Shown here in pieces: positions 1-6,327 of a stretch of DNA of 10,000 bases. The DNA is from Magnetospirillum sp. (GTDB taxonomy: Bacteria > Pseudomonadota > Alphaproteobacteria > Rhodospirillales > Magnetospirillaceae): assembly GCA_020217035.1 (NCBI GenBank), contig JAIWOG010000032.1, positions 1 to 10,000 on the forward strand, written 5' to 3'. Under the pieces are notes generated by a model. The model worked only from the letters and a program-made list of their open reading frames with translations, was not told the origin of the DNA and ran no database searches. Within the stretch, counting starts at the first letter, position 1. Each line of letters opens with the position of its first letter. A program made the translations under genes and the position numbers.

Positions 1-284
1 GTCATCACCTCGACATTGGCCGAAAGGCTTTGCACCCTGGCCTTAAGACCACTATCGGCACCCAACCCCTTGGTGTGGTCGCAGACGAGATGGTTGGAGA
101 TGGCCGCCGATCCCCCGTTGCCGCACGAGAAAATCTGGGCGTCGCCAGCGATGGCGTCCACCAGCAGGTTCTGGGCGGCATCGAGCGCATCGCGGGAAAC
201 CGAGGCGAGCGCAAGGTCTAACTGCTCGGCATAGGCATCGAAATACTGAGCAACGGCGCCATAAGTGCGGTCAGGGAACGTCAT
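1..284 (-). CDS. SIS-domain sugar-phosphate isomerase, GmhA-like (partial, runs off left edge)
   Basis: Only the first 94 residues are in the window; the gene continues leftward past base 1. It starts at the ATG at 284-282. After a helical N-terminal region, residues 54-60 read CGNGGSA, followed by SNHLVCDHTKG at 63-73. This is the phosphosugar-binding loop of SIS-domain isomerases of the phosphoheptose isomerase (GmhA) type, which make heptose or related sugar precursors for surface polysaccharide in the cytoplasm. Canonical GmhA has a glutamate pair shortly after this loop (as in E. coli). Here that position reads Cys-Asp, so this is probably a capsule or LPS-associated SIS paralogue rather than the standard enzyme, and I give no symbol. 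No strong Shine-Dalgarno is visible, which lowers certainty on the start. The gene lies 218 bp beyond the usp stop and may have its own promoter. Confidence 0.8.
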   Translation of the reverse strand, partial: MTFPDRTYGAVAQYFDAYAEQLDLALASVSRDALDAAQNLLVDAIAGDAQIFSCGNGGSAAISNHLVCDHTKGLGADSGLKARVQSLSANVEVM

Positions 285-319
285 GATGATACGATCAAAT
301 CCGTCATGAAAACTGTGCT

Positions 320-348
320 GTGTTAGCAGATCGATCCTCTACACCCAA
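320..348 (-). promoter_or_regulatory. putative sigma70-type promoter for the SIS-domain gene
   Basis: Reading leftward, TTGGGT (348-343) is separated by exactly 17 bp from TAACAC (325-320), which is preceded by TGC as in an extended -10. Transcription would start near 313, giving a leader of about 29 nt. Both hexamers are imperfect. Support comes from position, spacing and similarity to the promoter candidate proposed at 9192-9220. Confidence 0.3.
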
Positions 349-502
349 GTGTAAAGCACCGTCAGCCCCACAAGGGATGAAGATACGAACTCCTTCCGCC
401 TGCTGAAGTCACCCCTTTGGCGTTGCCAACGCGCAGCAGGACCATCACCGGACCGACGTTGACGCCGCTTCAACGCCCACCCGCTCCCGGCTGCCCGGAT
501 GT

Positions 503-985
503 CTAGGTGATGGCTTCGATCTGTTCCTTGGTCAGGTTGCCGGGGATGATGGTCAACGGCACCCGCAGCTTGCCGATGAATTTGCCCGACAACGCGCTGA
601 CCAGCGGGCCGGGGCCACCGGGGCCGGTGTCGGCGGCCAGGTTGAGCACCGAGATCATCGGTTCCTCGTTGATCAGGGTGATCAGTTCCTCGCGCGGGTT
701 GCCCTCGCGCACGTACAGCACCGGCAATTGGCCGGACAGGTCGTTGACCTCGGTGGCCAGACGCTGCAGCAGCGCCTCGGCGTCCTGGCGGGCTTCTTCC
801 CGCATCAGCTTGCCGATCGAGGCGAAATGCTGGAACTCGGCCGGTTCGATGACGCGGAGCAGGGCGACGCGGCCACCGGTATGGCGGGCGCGGCGGCACG
901 AGAACATCAAGGCGGCTCGCATTTCCTCGGTATCGTCCACCACCACCAGAAAGACGCGGCCCAGGCCGGTTTGCGGATCGGACAT
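503..985 (-). CDS. universal stress protein, UspA family
   Basis: A complete 160-residue protein, the usual length for a single-domain Usp. The first strand is FLVVVDDTEE (residues 12-21), with the acidic residues typical of the nucleotide-binding pocket. Residues 121-134 fit the ATP-binding pattern G-x2-G-x9-G (G121, G124, G134), followed by Lys135 where many family members have Ser or Thr. The last strand is VPLTIIPG (142-149). These cytoplasmic proteins bind ATP and modulate stress survival; the specific role here is unknown. The ATG at 985 has a clear GGAGG 7 nt upstream. It is the last gene of the exporter unit, 16 nt after the TIGR02186-type gene, so co-transcription is likely. From memory, close Usp homologues sit next to trpS in other alphaproteobacteria, which fits its presence a few genes downstream of trpS here. 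Confidence 0.88.
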   Translation of the reverse strand: MSDPQTGLGRVFLVVVDDTEEMRAALMFSCRRARHTGGRVALLRVIEPAEFQHFASIGKLMREEARQDAEALLQRLATEVNDLSGQLPVLYVREGNPREELITLINEEPMISVLNLAADTGPGGPGPLVSALSGKFIGKLRVPLTIIPGNLTKEQIEAIT

Positions 986-1001
986 GGCTTGCCTCCGTTG
1001 T

Positions 1002-1739
1002 TTATTTCTTGAAGGCGACCGCCGCCAGCCATCCCGCCGCCGCCGCCAGGGCGATGGCGATCAGGCCATAGGCCGCCGCTTGTTGATGGGCGAAGTCGAA
1101 GACGTCGGCGCCGATGCCGATTTTCGAGATCACCAAGGGGGTGGTCTGGGCGCTGACCACGTCGCCATCCTGCATCAGGTAGACTTCCACCAGATAGGTG
1201 CCCACCGGCACGTTGGCGGGAAAGTGCAGTTCGGTGCGGAACAGGCGGTGGCTCATGAAGCCGATGCGCTCGACCTTTTCGCCATAAAGTCCCTTTTTCT
1301 GCTTCAGTCGCACCAAGGCGTCGCGATAGGTCGCGGTGTCGGCGCCGCTGTCATGGGTTTCGATGGACAAATCCAGGTGGTCCAGGCCGATCTGGTGGCG
1401 GTCCAAAACCGCCTGGGGGGCGATCTCGGCCAGCGGCCGGGTACTGGCGACCCGATAGAAGCTGGGGGCGGCTTCCACCTGGGCGCTGCCGGAATTGATC
1501 CAGATGCCGGCCTGGCGGTCCTTGCGGCGGACGATTTCCGGCTTGGACGGGCCGCGCACCACCACAACCACCTCGCCCTCGCCGTCGACGGCGCCGAACA
1601 ACAACACGTCGGTGCCGGCAAAGCCGGTGGTGATGGCCACCAGATGCTTGGACAAGTCGGCGACCAACGGGTCGGCGGCCCGCGCCGCTGCGGGGATCAC
1701 TGCCGCCACGGCCAGGAACAGGACGACGAGCATGCGCAT
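1002..1739 (-). CDS. TIGR02186-type (Alph_Pro_TM) membrane-anchored envelope protein
   Basis: A 245-residue protein. Residues 1-21 are a signal peptide (MRMLVVLFLAVAAVIPAAARA) with a likely cut after Ala-Arg-Ala. A beta-rich region of about 195 residues follows, rich in short valine strands (VVVVVRGP near 57-64), and residues 225-243 form one hydrophobic helix ending in Lys-Lys. The layout suggests a periplasmic domain held by a C-terminal membrane helix. This matches my recollection of the TIGR02186 / Alph_Pro_TM family, which is largely alphaproteobacterial, of unknown function, and often encoded beside TauE/SafE exporters. The start at 1739 is set by a TGATG overlap with the exporter's stop and by GGAGGG 8 nt upstream inside the exporter gene. 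The same frame stays open upstream to 2702, but that extension is antisense-like noise inside the exporter gene. A role in export, such as handling the periplasmic substrate, is inference. Confidence 0.82.
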   Translation of the reverse strand: MRMLVVLFLAVAAVIPAAARAADPLVADLSKHLVAITTGFAGTDVLLFGAVDGEGEVVVVVRGPSKPEIVRRKDRQAGIWINSGSAQVEAAPSFYRVASTRPLAEIAPQAVLDRHQIGLDHLDLSIETHDSGADTATYRDALVRLKQKKGLYGEKVERIGFMSHRLFRTELHFPANVPVGTYLVEVYLMQDGDVVSAQTTPLVISKIGIGADVFDFAHQQAAAYGLIAIALAAAAGWLAAVAFKK

Positions 1740-2668
1740 CAGTGCTTCCCTCCCGCGCCCAGGGTGAACATTTCCGCCGGGGTGCTGATCAGGTCCACGC
1801 CCAGCTTGACGCAAACCGCCAGCACGATCGCCGCCAGCAGCACGCGCAATTGCTCGCCCTTCAGGCGCACCGACATCTTGGCCCCCACTTGGGCGCCAAC
1901 GACGCCGCCCAGCAAAAGCAGCAAGGCCAGCACGATGTCCACGGTAAAATTCCGCGTGGCGTGCAGGAAGGTGGAATTGGCGGTGACGAAGATGATCTGG
2001 AACAACGAAGTGCCGACCACCACCGAAGTGGGCATGCCCAAAAGGTAGATCATGGCGGGCACCATGATGAAGCCGCCACCGACGCCCATGATGGCGGCCA
2101 GCACGCCGACCAGCACGCCCAGGCCGAGCGGCAGGATGGCGCTGATATAGAGCTTGGAGCGGCGGAAGCGCACCTTGAACGGCAGGCCATGGATCCAGGT
2201 GTGCTGGTGCAGTTTCTTGCGGTCGCCGCCGCTTTCCGCCGCGCGCTTGCTTTTGACCAGCGACTGGACGCTTTCGACGAACATCAGGCCGCCGACGATG
2301 CCCAGGAACACCACGTAGCACAGGGCGATGACCAGGTCGACCTGGCCCTGGCTGCGCAGCCACTTGAACAACTCGACGCCGCCGAACGACCCCACGAAGC
2401 CGCCCGCCGTCAGGATCAACCCCATTTTGATGTCGACGTTGCCGCGCCGCCAATGGGCCAGCACGCCCGACACCGAGGACGCGACGATCTGAGCCGCTTC
2501 GGTGCCCACCGACACCGCCGGCGGGATTCCCAGGAAGATCAGCAATGGCGTCATCAAAAAGCCGCCGCCGACGCCAAACAACCCCGACATGAAGCCGACG
2601 CCGCCGCCAAGCCCCAGAATCAGGAACACGTTCACGGACATTTCCGCGATGGGAAGATAGATCTGCAT
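1739..2668 (-). CDS. sulfite exporter TauE/SafE (TSUP) family membrane protein
   Basis: A 309-residue polytopic inner-membrane protein with the internal duplication typical of the TSUP family. Residues 29-45 (GLFGVGGGFLMTPLLIF) are echoed at 193-208 (IMGVGGGFIMVPAMIY). Each copy is followed by a Gly-(Ile/Met)-Pro turn and a VGT motif (54-56; 218-220). The two halves are joined by a basic, probably cytoplasmic loop at about 135-172. Family members export sulfite, sulfoacetate or other sulfur or organic anions; the substrate cannot be read from the sequence. The start at 2668 is supported by AGAGGGG about 9 nt upstream, while a nearer GGGAGG at 2 nt is too close. It is the first gene of a three-gene unit: its TGA overlaps the next ATG (TGATG). 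The 108 bp upstream contain a conspicuous inverted repeat that may control it. Confidence 0.9.
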   Translation of the reverse strand: MQIYLPIAEMSVNVFLILGLGGGVGFMSGLFGVGGGFLMTPLLIFLGIPPAVSVGTEAAQIVASSVSGVLAHWRRGNVDIKMGLILTAGGFVGSFGGVELFKWLRSQGQVDLVIALCYVVFLGIVGGLMFVESVQSLVKSKRAAESGGDRKKLHQHTWIHGLPFKVRFRRSKLYISAILPLGLGVLVGVLAAIMGVGGGFIMVPAMIYLLGMPTSVVVGTSLFQIIFVTANSTFLHATRNFTVDIVLALLLLLGGVVGAQVGAKMSVRLKGEQLRVLLAAIVLAVCVKLGVDLISTPAEMFTLGAGGKH

Positions 2669-2689
2669 GGCCTCCCGCCCCTCTTTTTA

Positions 2690-2711
2690 GACAGGCGTGC
2701 ACGCGTCTGTC
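2690..2711. repeat. imperfect palindrome in the exporter leader
   Basis: GACAG (2690-2694) pairs with CTGTC (2707-2711), and the pairing continues inward through GCGTG/CGCGT using two G-T pairs. As RNA it would form a compact hairpin about 20 nt upstream of the exporter start. No T-run follows on either strand, so it is not a standard terminator. It could be a leader hairpin or an operator. Confidence 0.35.
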
Positions 2712-2718
2712 GGCGTGC

Positions 2719-2748
2719 TTCGTTAAACCCTTTTCATCCTTTAACGAA
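2719..2748. promoter_or_regulatory. perfect 9+9 bp inverted repeat upstream of the exporter operon, candidate operator
   Basis: TTCGTTAAA (2719-2727) and TTTAACGAA (2740-2748) are exact reverse complements around a 12 bp spacer. The AT-rich arms stand out in this GC-rich sequence. It lies 50-80 bp upstream of the TSUP start, where a regulator site would sit, and there is no T-run to suggest an intrinsic terminator for the DUF2333 gene. A TTGAAA at 2770-2765 (leftward) could be a -35, which would put the -10 inside the right arm, but no good -10 hexamer is seen. Which regulator would bind is unknown. Confidence 0.5.
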
Positions 2749-2776
2749 CCAAGCGCAACAACTATTTCAACGTTCT

Positions 2777-3709
2777 CTAATGTTCGGCGGTGCGAAGAGC
2801 GCCGGCCAGGGCCGCCAGCTTGGCGCGGGCTTGCAGCAGGCGGAAGCCGTGAGTGGCCAGATGATTGGCGAACAGGGCCGAATTCTCGCCCGCCGCCATC
2901 ACCCAGAATGGCCGCTGGGCCGCCGCCAGCCGCAACGCCGCCAGCATGGCCTGCCAGTCGTCGCCCAGGTTGTGTTGGGCGACGACGCTGGCGAAATCCC
3001 AGCCCAATTCACGCAAGACCAGCGACTGGGCATAGGCGCGGCCCTTGGCGTCATAGAACAGGTCGTCGGCCGTGGTGTCCAACAATGCCCAACCCGGTTG
3101 CTCCATGTGCTGGTCGAACTGGGCGATGACGGCATCCATGTCGGCGCCCACCGAATCCAGCAATGCCGCCAAGGTGGCGGCGTCACGCGGATACTGGCTA
3201 GCGGCGGCGCTCAGGCGTTCGTTGAAGCCTTCCAGGTTGCGGGCCGCCAGGCGGTATTGCTTTTCCGAGGAGGCGGTGGGCATCCAGGCGCTCTTCAGGT
3301 CGAACTTCCAGATGGTGCCCGGGTATTTCAACAGGCCGGCGGCGCGGCCCAACTCGACGTCGCGCTCGCCGTTTTGCAAGGTCAGCCCGGCCAGGCGGTC
3401 GGTGAAGCGGGCGATGGCGGCGACGATGCCCGCCTGGTAAGACGCCATGTCGTCCAGGGCGGCCGACGGCTTGAAGAACGGGTCGTTGGCCACCCATTTG
3501 TGCTCGTCCACTTCCCGCAGGATCAACTGCGCCGCCATGGCCACCGCCCGGCTTTGCGTGGCCTCCACCGATCGGGGCTGGGTGTCGGGGGAATCGTCGA
3601 TGATGTGGGCGACGCTCATGCCGATGGCGTAATAAAGCCCCAGCGCCACCGGCAGAACCGGCAGCAGCCACCACAGACGACGCTTCCAGACCTCGGCGCT
3701 CATGATCAT
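2777..3709 (-). CDS. DUF2333 family inner-membrane protein
   Basis: A complete protein of 310 residues. One N-terminal membrane helix (about 13-32, [20 protein letters not shown]) is followed by a soluble domain of about 270 residues. Recognisable DUF2333 stretches include [17 protein letters not shown] (72-88), the segment [41 protein letters not shown], and near the C terminus [17 protein letters not shown]. The function of this family is unknown; a periplasm-facing domain on a single anchor is inference. The ATG at 3709 overlaps the trpS stop as ATGA, suggesting coupled translation. The in-frame ATG at 3703 is the alternative start and lies about 8 nt after GAGG, a better ribosome-binding distance, so the true protein may be 308 residues. 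It is the last gene before the 108 bp gap, and no intrinsic terminator follows. Confidence 0.88.
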   Translation of the reverse strand: MIMSAEVWKRRLWWLLPVLPVALGLYYAIGMSVAHIIDDSPDTQPRSVEATQSRAVAMAAQLILREVDEHKWVANDPFFKPSAALDDMASYQAGIVAAIARFTDRLAGLTLQNGERDVELGRAAGLLKYPGTIWKFDLKSAWMPTASSEKQYRLAARNLEGFNERLSAAASQYPRDAATLAALLDSVGADMDAVIAQFDQHMEQPGWALLDTTADDLFYDAKGRAYAQSLVLRELGWDFASVVAQHNLGDDWQAMLAALRLAAAQRPFWVMAAGENSALFANHLATHGFRLLQARAKLAALAGALRTAEH

Positions 3710-4704
3710 GGCCTCAGGAAGCCGACGATGTCGTAGACATCGCGGATGATGGGCTGGGCGATGGCGTTGGCTCGTTCGGCGCCCTTCTTCAGGATGGCGT
3801 CGATATGGGTGGTGTCGTCCATCAGCCGCTTCATCTCGGTGTTGATGGGGCCCAGGACCGACACCGCCAGATCCACCAGCTCGGCCTTGAACTCGCTGAA
3901 CTGACGGCCGGCGAACTGGGCCATCACCTCGGCCTTGTCGCGGTCGGACAACGCCGCGTAGATGCCCAGAAGGTTGGACGCCTCGGGGCGTTCGTCGAGT
4001 CCTTCCAGGCTGTCAGGCATGGGGAACAAATCGGTCTTGGCCTTACGCACCTTCAGGGCGATGGTGTCGGCGTCGTCGGTCATGTTGATGCGCGAATAAT
4101 CGCTTTCATCCGACTTCGACATCTTCTTGGCGCCGTCGCGCAAGCTCATCACGCGGGTAGCGGCGCCGAAGATCAGCGGTTCCGGCAGCGGGAAGAAATC
4201 CACCCCGTAATCGTTGTTGAACTTCTGCGCGGTGTCACGGGCCAGTTCCAGGTGCTGTTTCTGGTCCTCGCCGACGGGCACGTGGGTGGCCTTGTAGACC
4301 AGGATGTCGGCGCTCATCAGGTTGGGATAGGCGAACAGGCCGACGGAAGCGTTTTCCTTGTGCTTGCCGGCCTTTTCCTTGAACTGGGTCATGCGGTTCA
4401 GCCAGCCCATGCGGGCGACGCAATTGAAGATCCACGCCAATTGCGCGTGGGCCGGAACGGTGGATTGGTTGAACAACACGTTCTTTTCCGGGTCGATGCC
4501 GGCGGCGATCATGCCGGCCGCCACCTCGCGGGTGTTGCGGATCAAATCCTTGGGGTCCTGCCAGACGGTGATGGCGTGCTGGTCGACCATGCAGAAGATG
4601 CATTCATACTGGTTCTGCAAGCGCACCCAATTGCGGATGGCGCCCAGGTAATTGCCGAGATGAAGGTTTCCGGTGGGCTGGACGCCGGAAAAAATGCGCT
4701 GCAT
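3706..4704 (-). CDS. trpS: tryptophanyl-tRNA synthetase
   Basis: A 332-residue class I aminoacyl-tRNA synthetase of normal bacterial TrpS length. It charges tRNA-Trp with tryptophan using ATP in the cytoplasm. The N terminus is [28 protein letters not shown] (11-18) is the HIGH-type signature. The Trp-site region [14 protein letters not shown] is at 126-139, [14 protein letters not shown] at 144-157, and the KMSKS loop is intact at 194-198. The start at 4704 is backed by alignment of the family N terminus and by GGAG about 10 nt upstream. The gene follows murJ after 62 nt and its TGA overlaps the start of the DUF2333 gene. No T-box or trp leader is visible in the short upstream gap, so it is probably transcribed with murJ and glnD. 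Confidence 0.97.
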   Translation of the reverse strand: MQRIFSGVQPTGNLHLGNYLGAIRNWVRLQNQYECIFCMVDQHAITVWQDPKDLIRNTREVAAGMIAAGIDPEKNVLFNQSTVPAHAQLAWIFNCVARMGWLNRMTQFKEKAGKHKENASVGLFAYPNLMSADILVYKATHVPVGEDQKQHLELARDTAQKFNNDYGVDFFPLPEPLIFGAATRVMSLRDGAKKMSKSDESDYSRINMTDDADTIALKVRKAKTDLFPMPDSLEGLDERPEASNLLGIYAALSDRDKAEVMAQFAGRQFSEFKAELVDLAVSVLGPINTEMKRLMDDTTHIDAILKKGAERANAIAQPIIRDVYDIVGFLRP

Positions 4705-4766
4705 GGGAAACGTGCTCCAGGTTTGGACCCTTGATGGGTTTCAGCTATTCCTAAGGCATCGCCGTG

Positions 4767-6323
4767 TCAAGAACGCTGGCGTTTCAGCATTCCTTTAAGT
4801 TCGCTCCAGCGGATGGCGCCGGTGGCTTGCGCCAGAAGGCCGAACAAGGCGATCCCGCCACCCACCATCAGGGCCAACAAGCCGGCCCGCGACGCTTCCG
4901 AGCCTTCGGCGACGAAGGGCTCCAACCACCAGGCGGCGGCGCCTTCGGCGCAGGCCATCACCGCCGAGGCGAAGACGATGCGGCCCGCCTTGGTCTTCAA
5001 TCTGTCGTCCAAATTGAAATAGCCGCGCTTTTTCAGCGTCAGGGCCAGCAACGCCACGTTCAGCCACGCCGAGGCGGCGGTGGCCAGCGCGATGCCCACC
5101 TGGGCCAATCCCAACGGCCAAAGCGCCACGTTGAAGACGATGTTGGCGATCATGGCGATGGTCGCCAGCTTGACCGGGGTGGCAGTGTCCTGGCGGGCGA
5201 AGAAGGCCGGTGTCAGGCACTTGGCCAGCACATAGGCCGGCAGGCCCAGGGAAAACGCCGCCAGGGCGCCGGCGGTGGCCATGGTCTCGGTGGGGCCGAA
5301 GGCGCCGCGCTGGAACAACACGGTGACCAGGGGCACCGAGAGGACGGCGATGGCGGCCATGGCCGGCACGGTCAGCAGCAACGAGAATTCCAAGGCGCGA
5401 TTCTGGCTGTAATCGGCGTCGGCGTCCTGGCCGGCGCGGATTTGCCGCGACAGGATGGGCAGCAGCGCCGTGCCCACCGCGATGCCGACCACGCCCAGCG
5501 GCAATTGGTTGATGCGGTCGGCGTAGTACAGGTACGACACCGCCCCTTCCGCCACCAGGGACGCGATCATGGTGTCAACCAGCAGGTTCACTTGGTAGAT
5601 GCCGGCCCCCACCGCCCCAGGGACGATGCGCTTCATCAACAGCTTGACCTGGTCGTCCAGCCGCGGCAATCGCCAGGACAGCAGCCATCCCGCCCGTTTC
5701 AGGGAAAACATCAGCCACAGGAACTGCAGGATGCCGGCGATGGAGGTGCCGATGGCCAAGGCGTGGCCCGAGGTTTCGGTGATGGGGGTCAGGCCGACCA
5801 ACGCCGCCATCAGCGTCAGGTTCAGCAGGATGGGGGTGGCGGCGGCGGCGGCGAAGCGGCCCACCGAGTTCAGAACGCCTGATTGCAGCGACACCAGGGA
5901 AATGAACAAAAGATAGGGAAAGGTGATGCGCGACAGCTCGGCCGCCAGTTCCATCTTGCCCGGTACCGCGTCGAAGCCCGGCGCGAACACGTACATGGCC
6001 CACGGCATGACGATTTCCATCACCGCCACGAACAAGGCCAAAGCCACCGCCAGAACGGCGAAGGCGTTTTCGGCGAAGCGCTTGGCGGCTTGCTCGCCCT
6101 CGGCTTCCAGCTTGCCGGCGAACAGCGGCACGAAGGCGGCGTTGAAGGCGCCCTCGGCGAACAGGCGGCGGAACAAATTGGGGAACTTGAAGGCGACGAA
6201 GAAGCAATCGGCCACCATGCCGGCGCCCAGGTAGTTGGCCACCAGGATGTCGCGGGCGAAGCCGGTGATCCGGCTGCCCAAGGTGAAGCCGCCGACGGTG
6301 GCGATGGAGCGCAGCAGGTTCAT
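4767..6323 (-). CDS. murJ: lipid II flippase MurJ (MviN)
   Basis: A 518-residue polytopic inner-membrane protein of the MOP/MVF superfamily, expected to have 14 helices. It flips lipid II to the periplasmic side for peptidoglycan synthesis. The N terminus carries SRITGFARD (17-25) and FPNLFRRLFAEGAFNAAFVP (47-66). Residues equivalent to the essential cavity residues of E. coli MurJ are present at the same numbers: R18, R24, D39, R52 and E57. Length and the C-terminal helices look complete. The start at 6323 is 4 nt after the glnD stop with only a weak Shine-Dalgarno, so translation is probably coupled to glnD. A five-alanine run at 158-162 is encoded by five identical GCC codons. The gene ends 62 nt before trpS without a terminator. 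Confidence 0.96.
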   Translation of the reverse strand: MNLLRSIATVGGFTLGSRITGFARDILVANYLGAGMVADCFFVAFKFPNLFRRLFAEGAFNAAFVPLFAGKLEAEGEQAAKRFAENAFAVLAVALALFVAVMEIVMPWAMYVFAPGFDAVPGKMELAAELSRITFPYLLFISLVSLQSGVLNSVGRFAAAAATPILLNLTLMAALVGLTPITETSGHALAIGTSIAGILQFLWLMFSLKRAGWLLSWRLPRLDDQVKLLMKRIVPGAVGAGIYQVNLLVDTMIASLVAEGAVSYLYYADRINQLPLGVVGIAVGTALLPILSRQIRAGQDADADYSQNRALEFSLLLTVPAMAAIAVLSVPLVTVLFQRGAFGPTETMATAGALAAFSLGLPAYVLAKCLTPAFFARQDTATPVKLATIAMIANIVFNVALWPLGLAQVGIALATAASAWLNVALLALTLKKRGYFNLDDRLKTKAGRIVFASAVMACAEGAAAWWLEPFVAEGSEASRAGLLALMVGGGIALFGLLAQATGAIRWSELKGMLKRQRS

Positions 6324-6327
6324 GGGC

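Noticed and set aside
281..307. An 8-residue open frame (MTDLIVSS) ending in an ATGA overlap with the SIS gene start.
   Set aside because: It has no ribosome-binding site, and a short frame of this kind is expected by chance. A leader peptide cannot be supported from one sequence.
420..432. GCGTTG-C-CAACGC palindrome between usp and the SIS gene.
   Set aside because: It is very short with a one-base centre, has no T-run and no second copy that I noticed, so it is probably chance.
457..475. CGTTGA/TCAACG inverted repeat with a 7 nt loop just downstream of usp, considered as a terminator.
   Set aside because: The stem is only 6 bp and no T-run follows in the direction of transcription.
507..2048. 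A 513-codon + strand open frame opposite usp, the TIGR02186-type gene and part of the exporter.
   Set aside because: It is the antisense of three well-supported genes and shows no family motifs.
1740..2702. An upstream extension of the TIGR02186-type frame that would give a 566-residue fusion.
   Set aside because: The extension overlaps the exporter gene out of frame and is Arg/Gly-rich noise. The TGATG junction, signal peptide and Shine-Dalgarno place the start at 1739.
1742..3736. A 664-codon open frame on the + strand across the exporter and DUF2333 genes.
   Set aside because: It runs through two real genes and their intergenic gap in antisense and is low-complexity His/Gln/Ala-rich, so it is a codon-bias artefact.
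5838..5852. Five GGC repeats inside murJ, considered as a phase-variable slippage tract.
   Set aside because: Gain or loss of a triplet only changes the number of alanines and keeps the frame, and five units are common in GC-rich genes.
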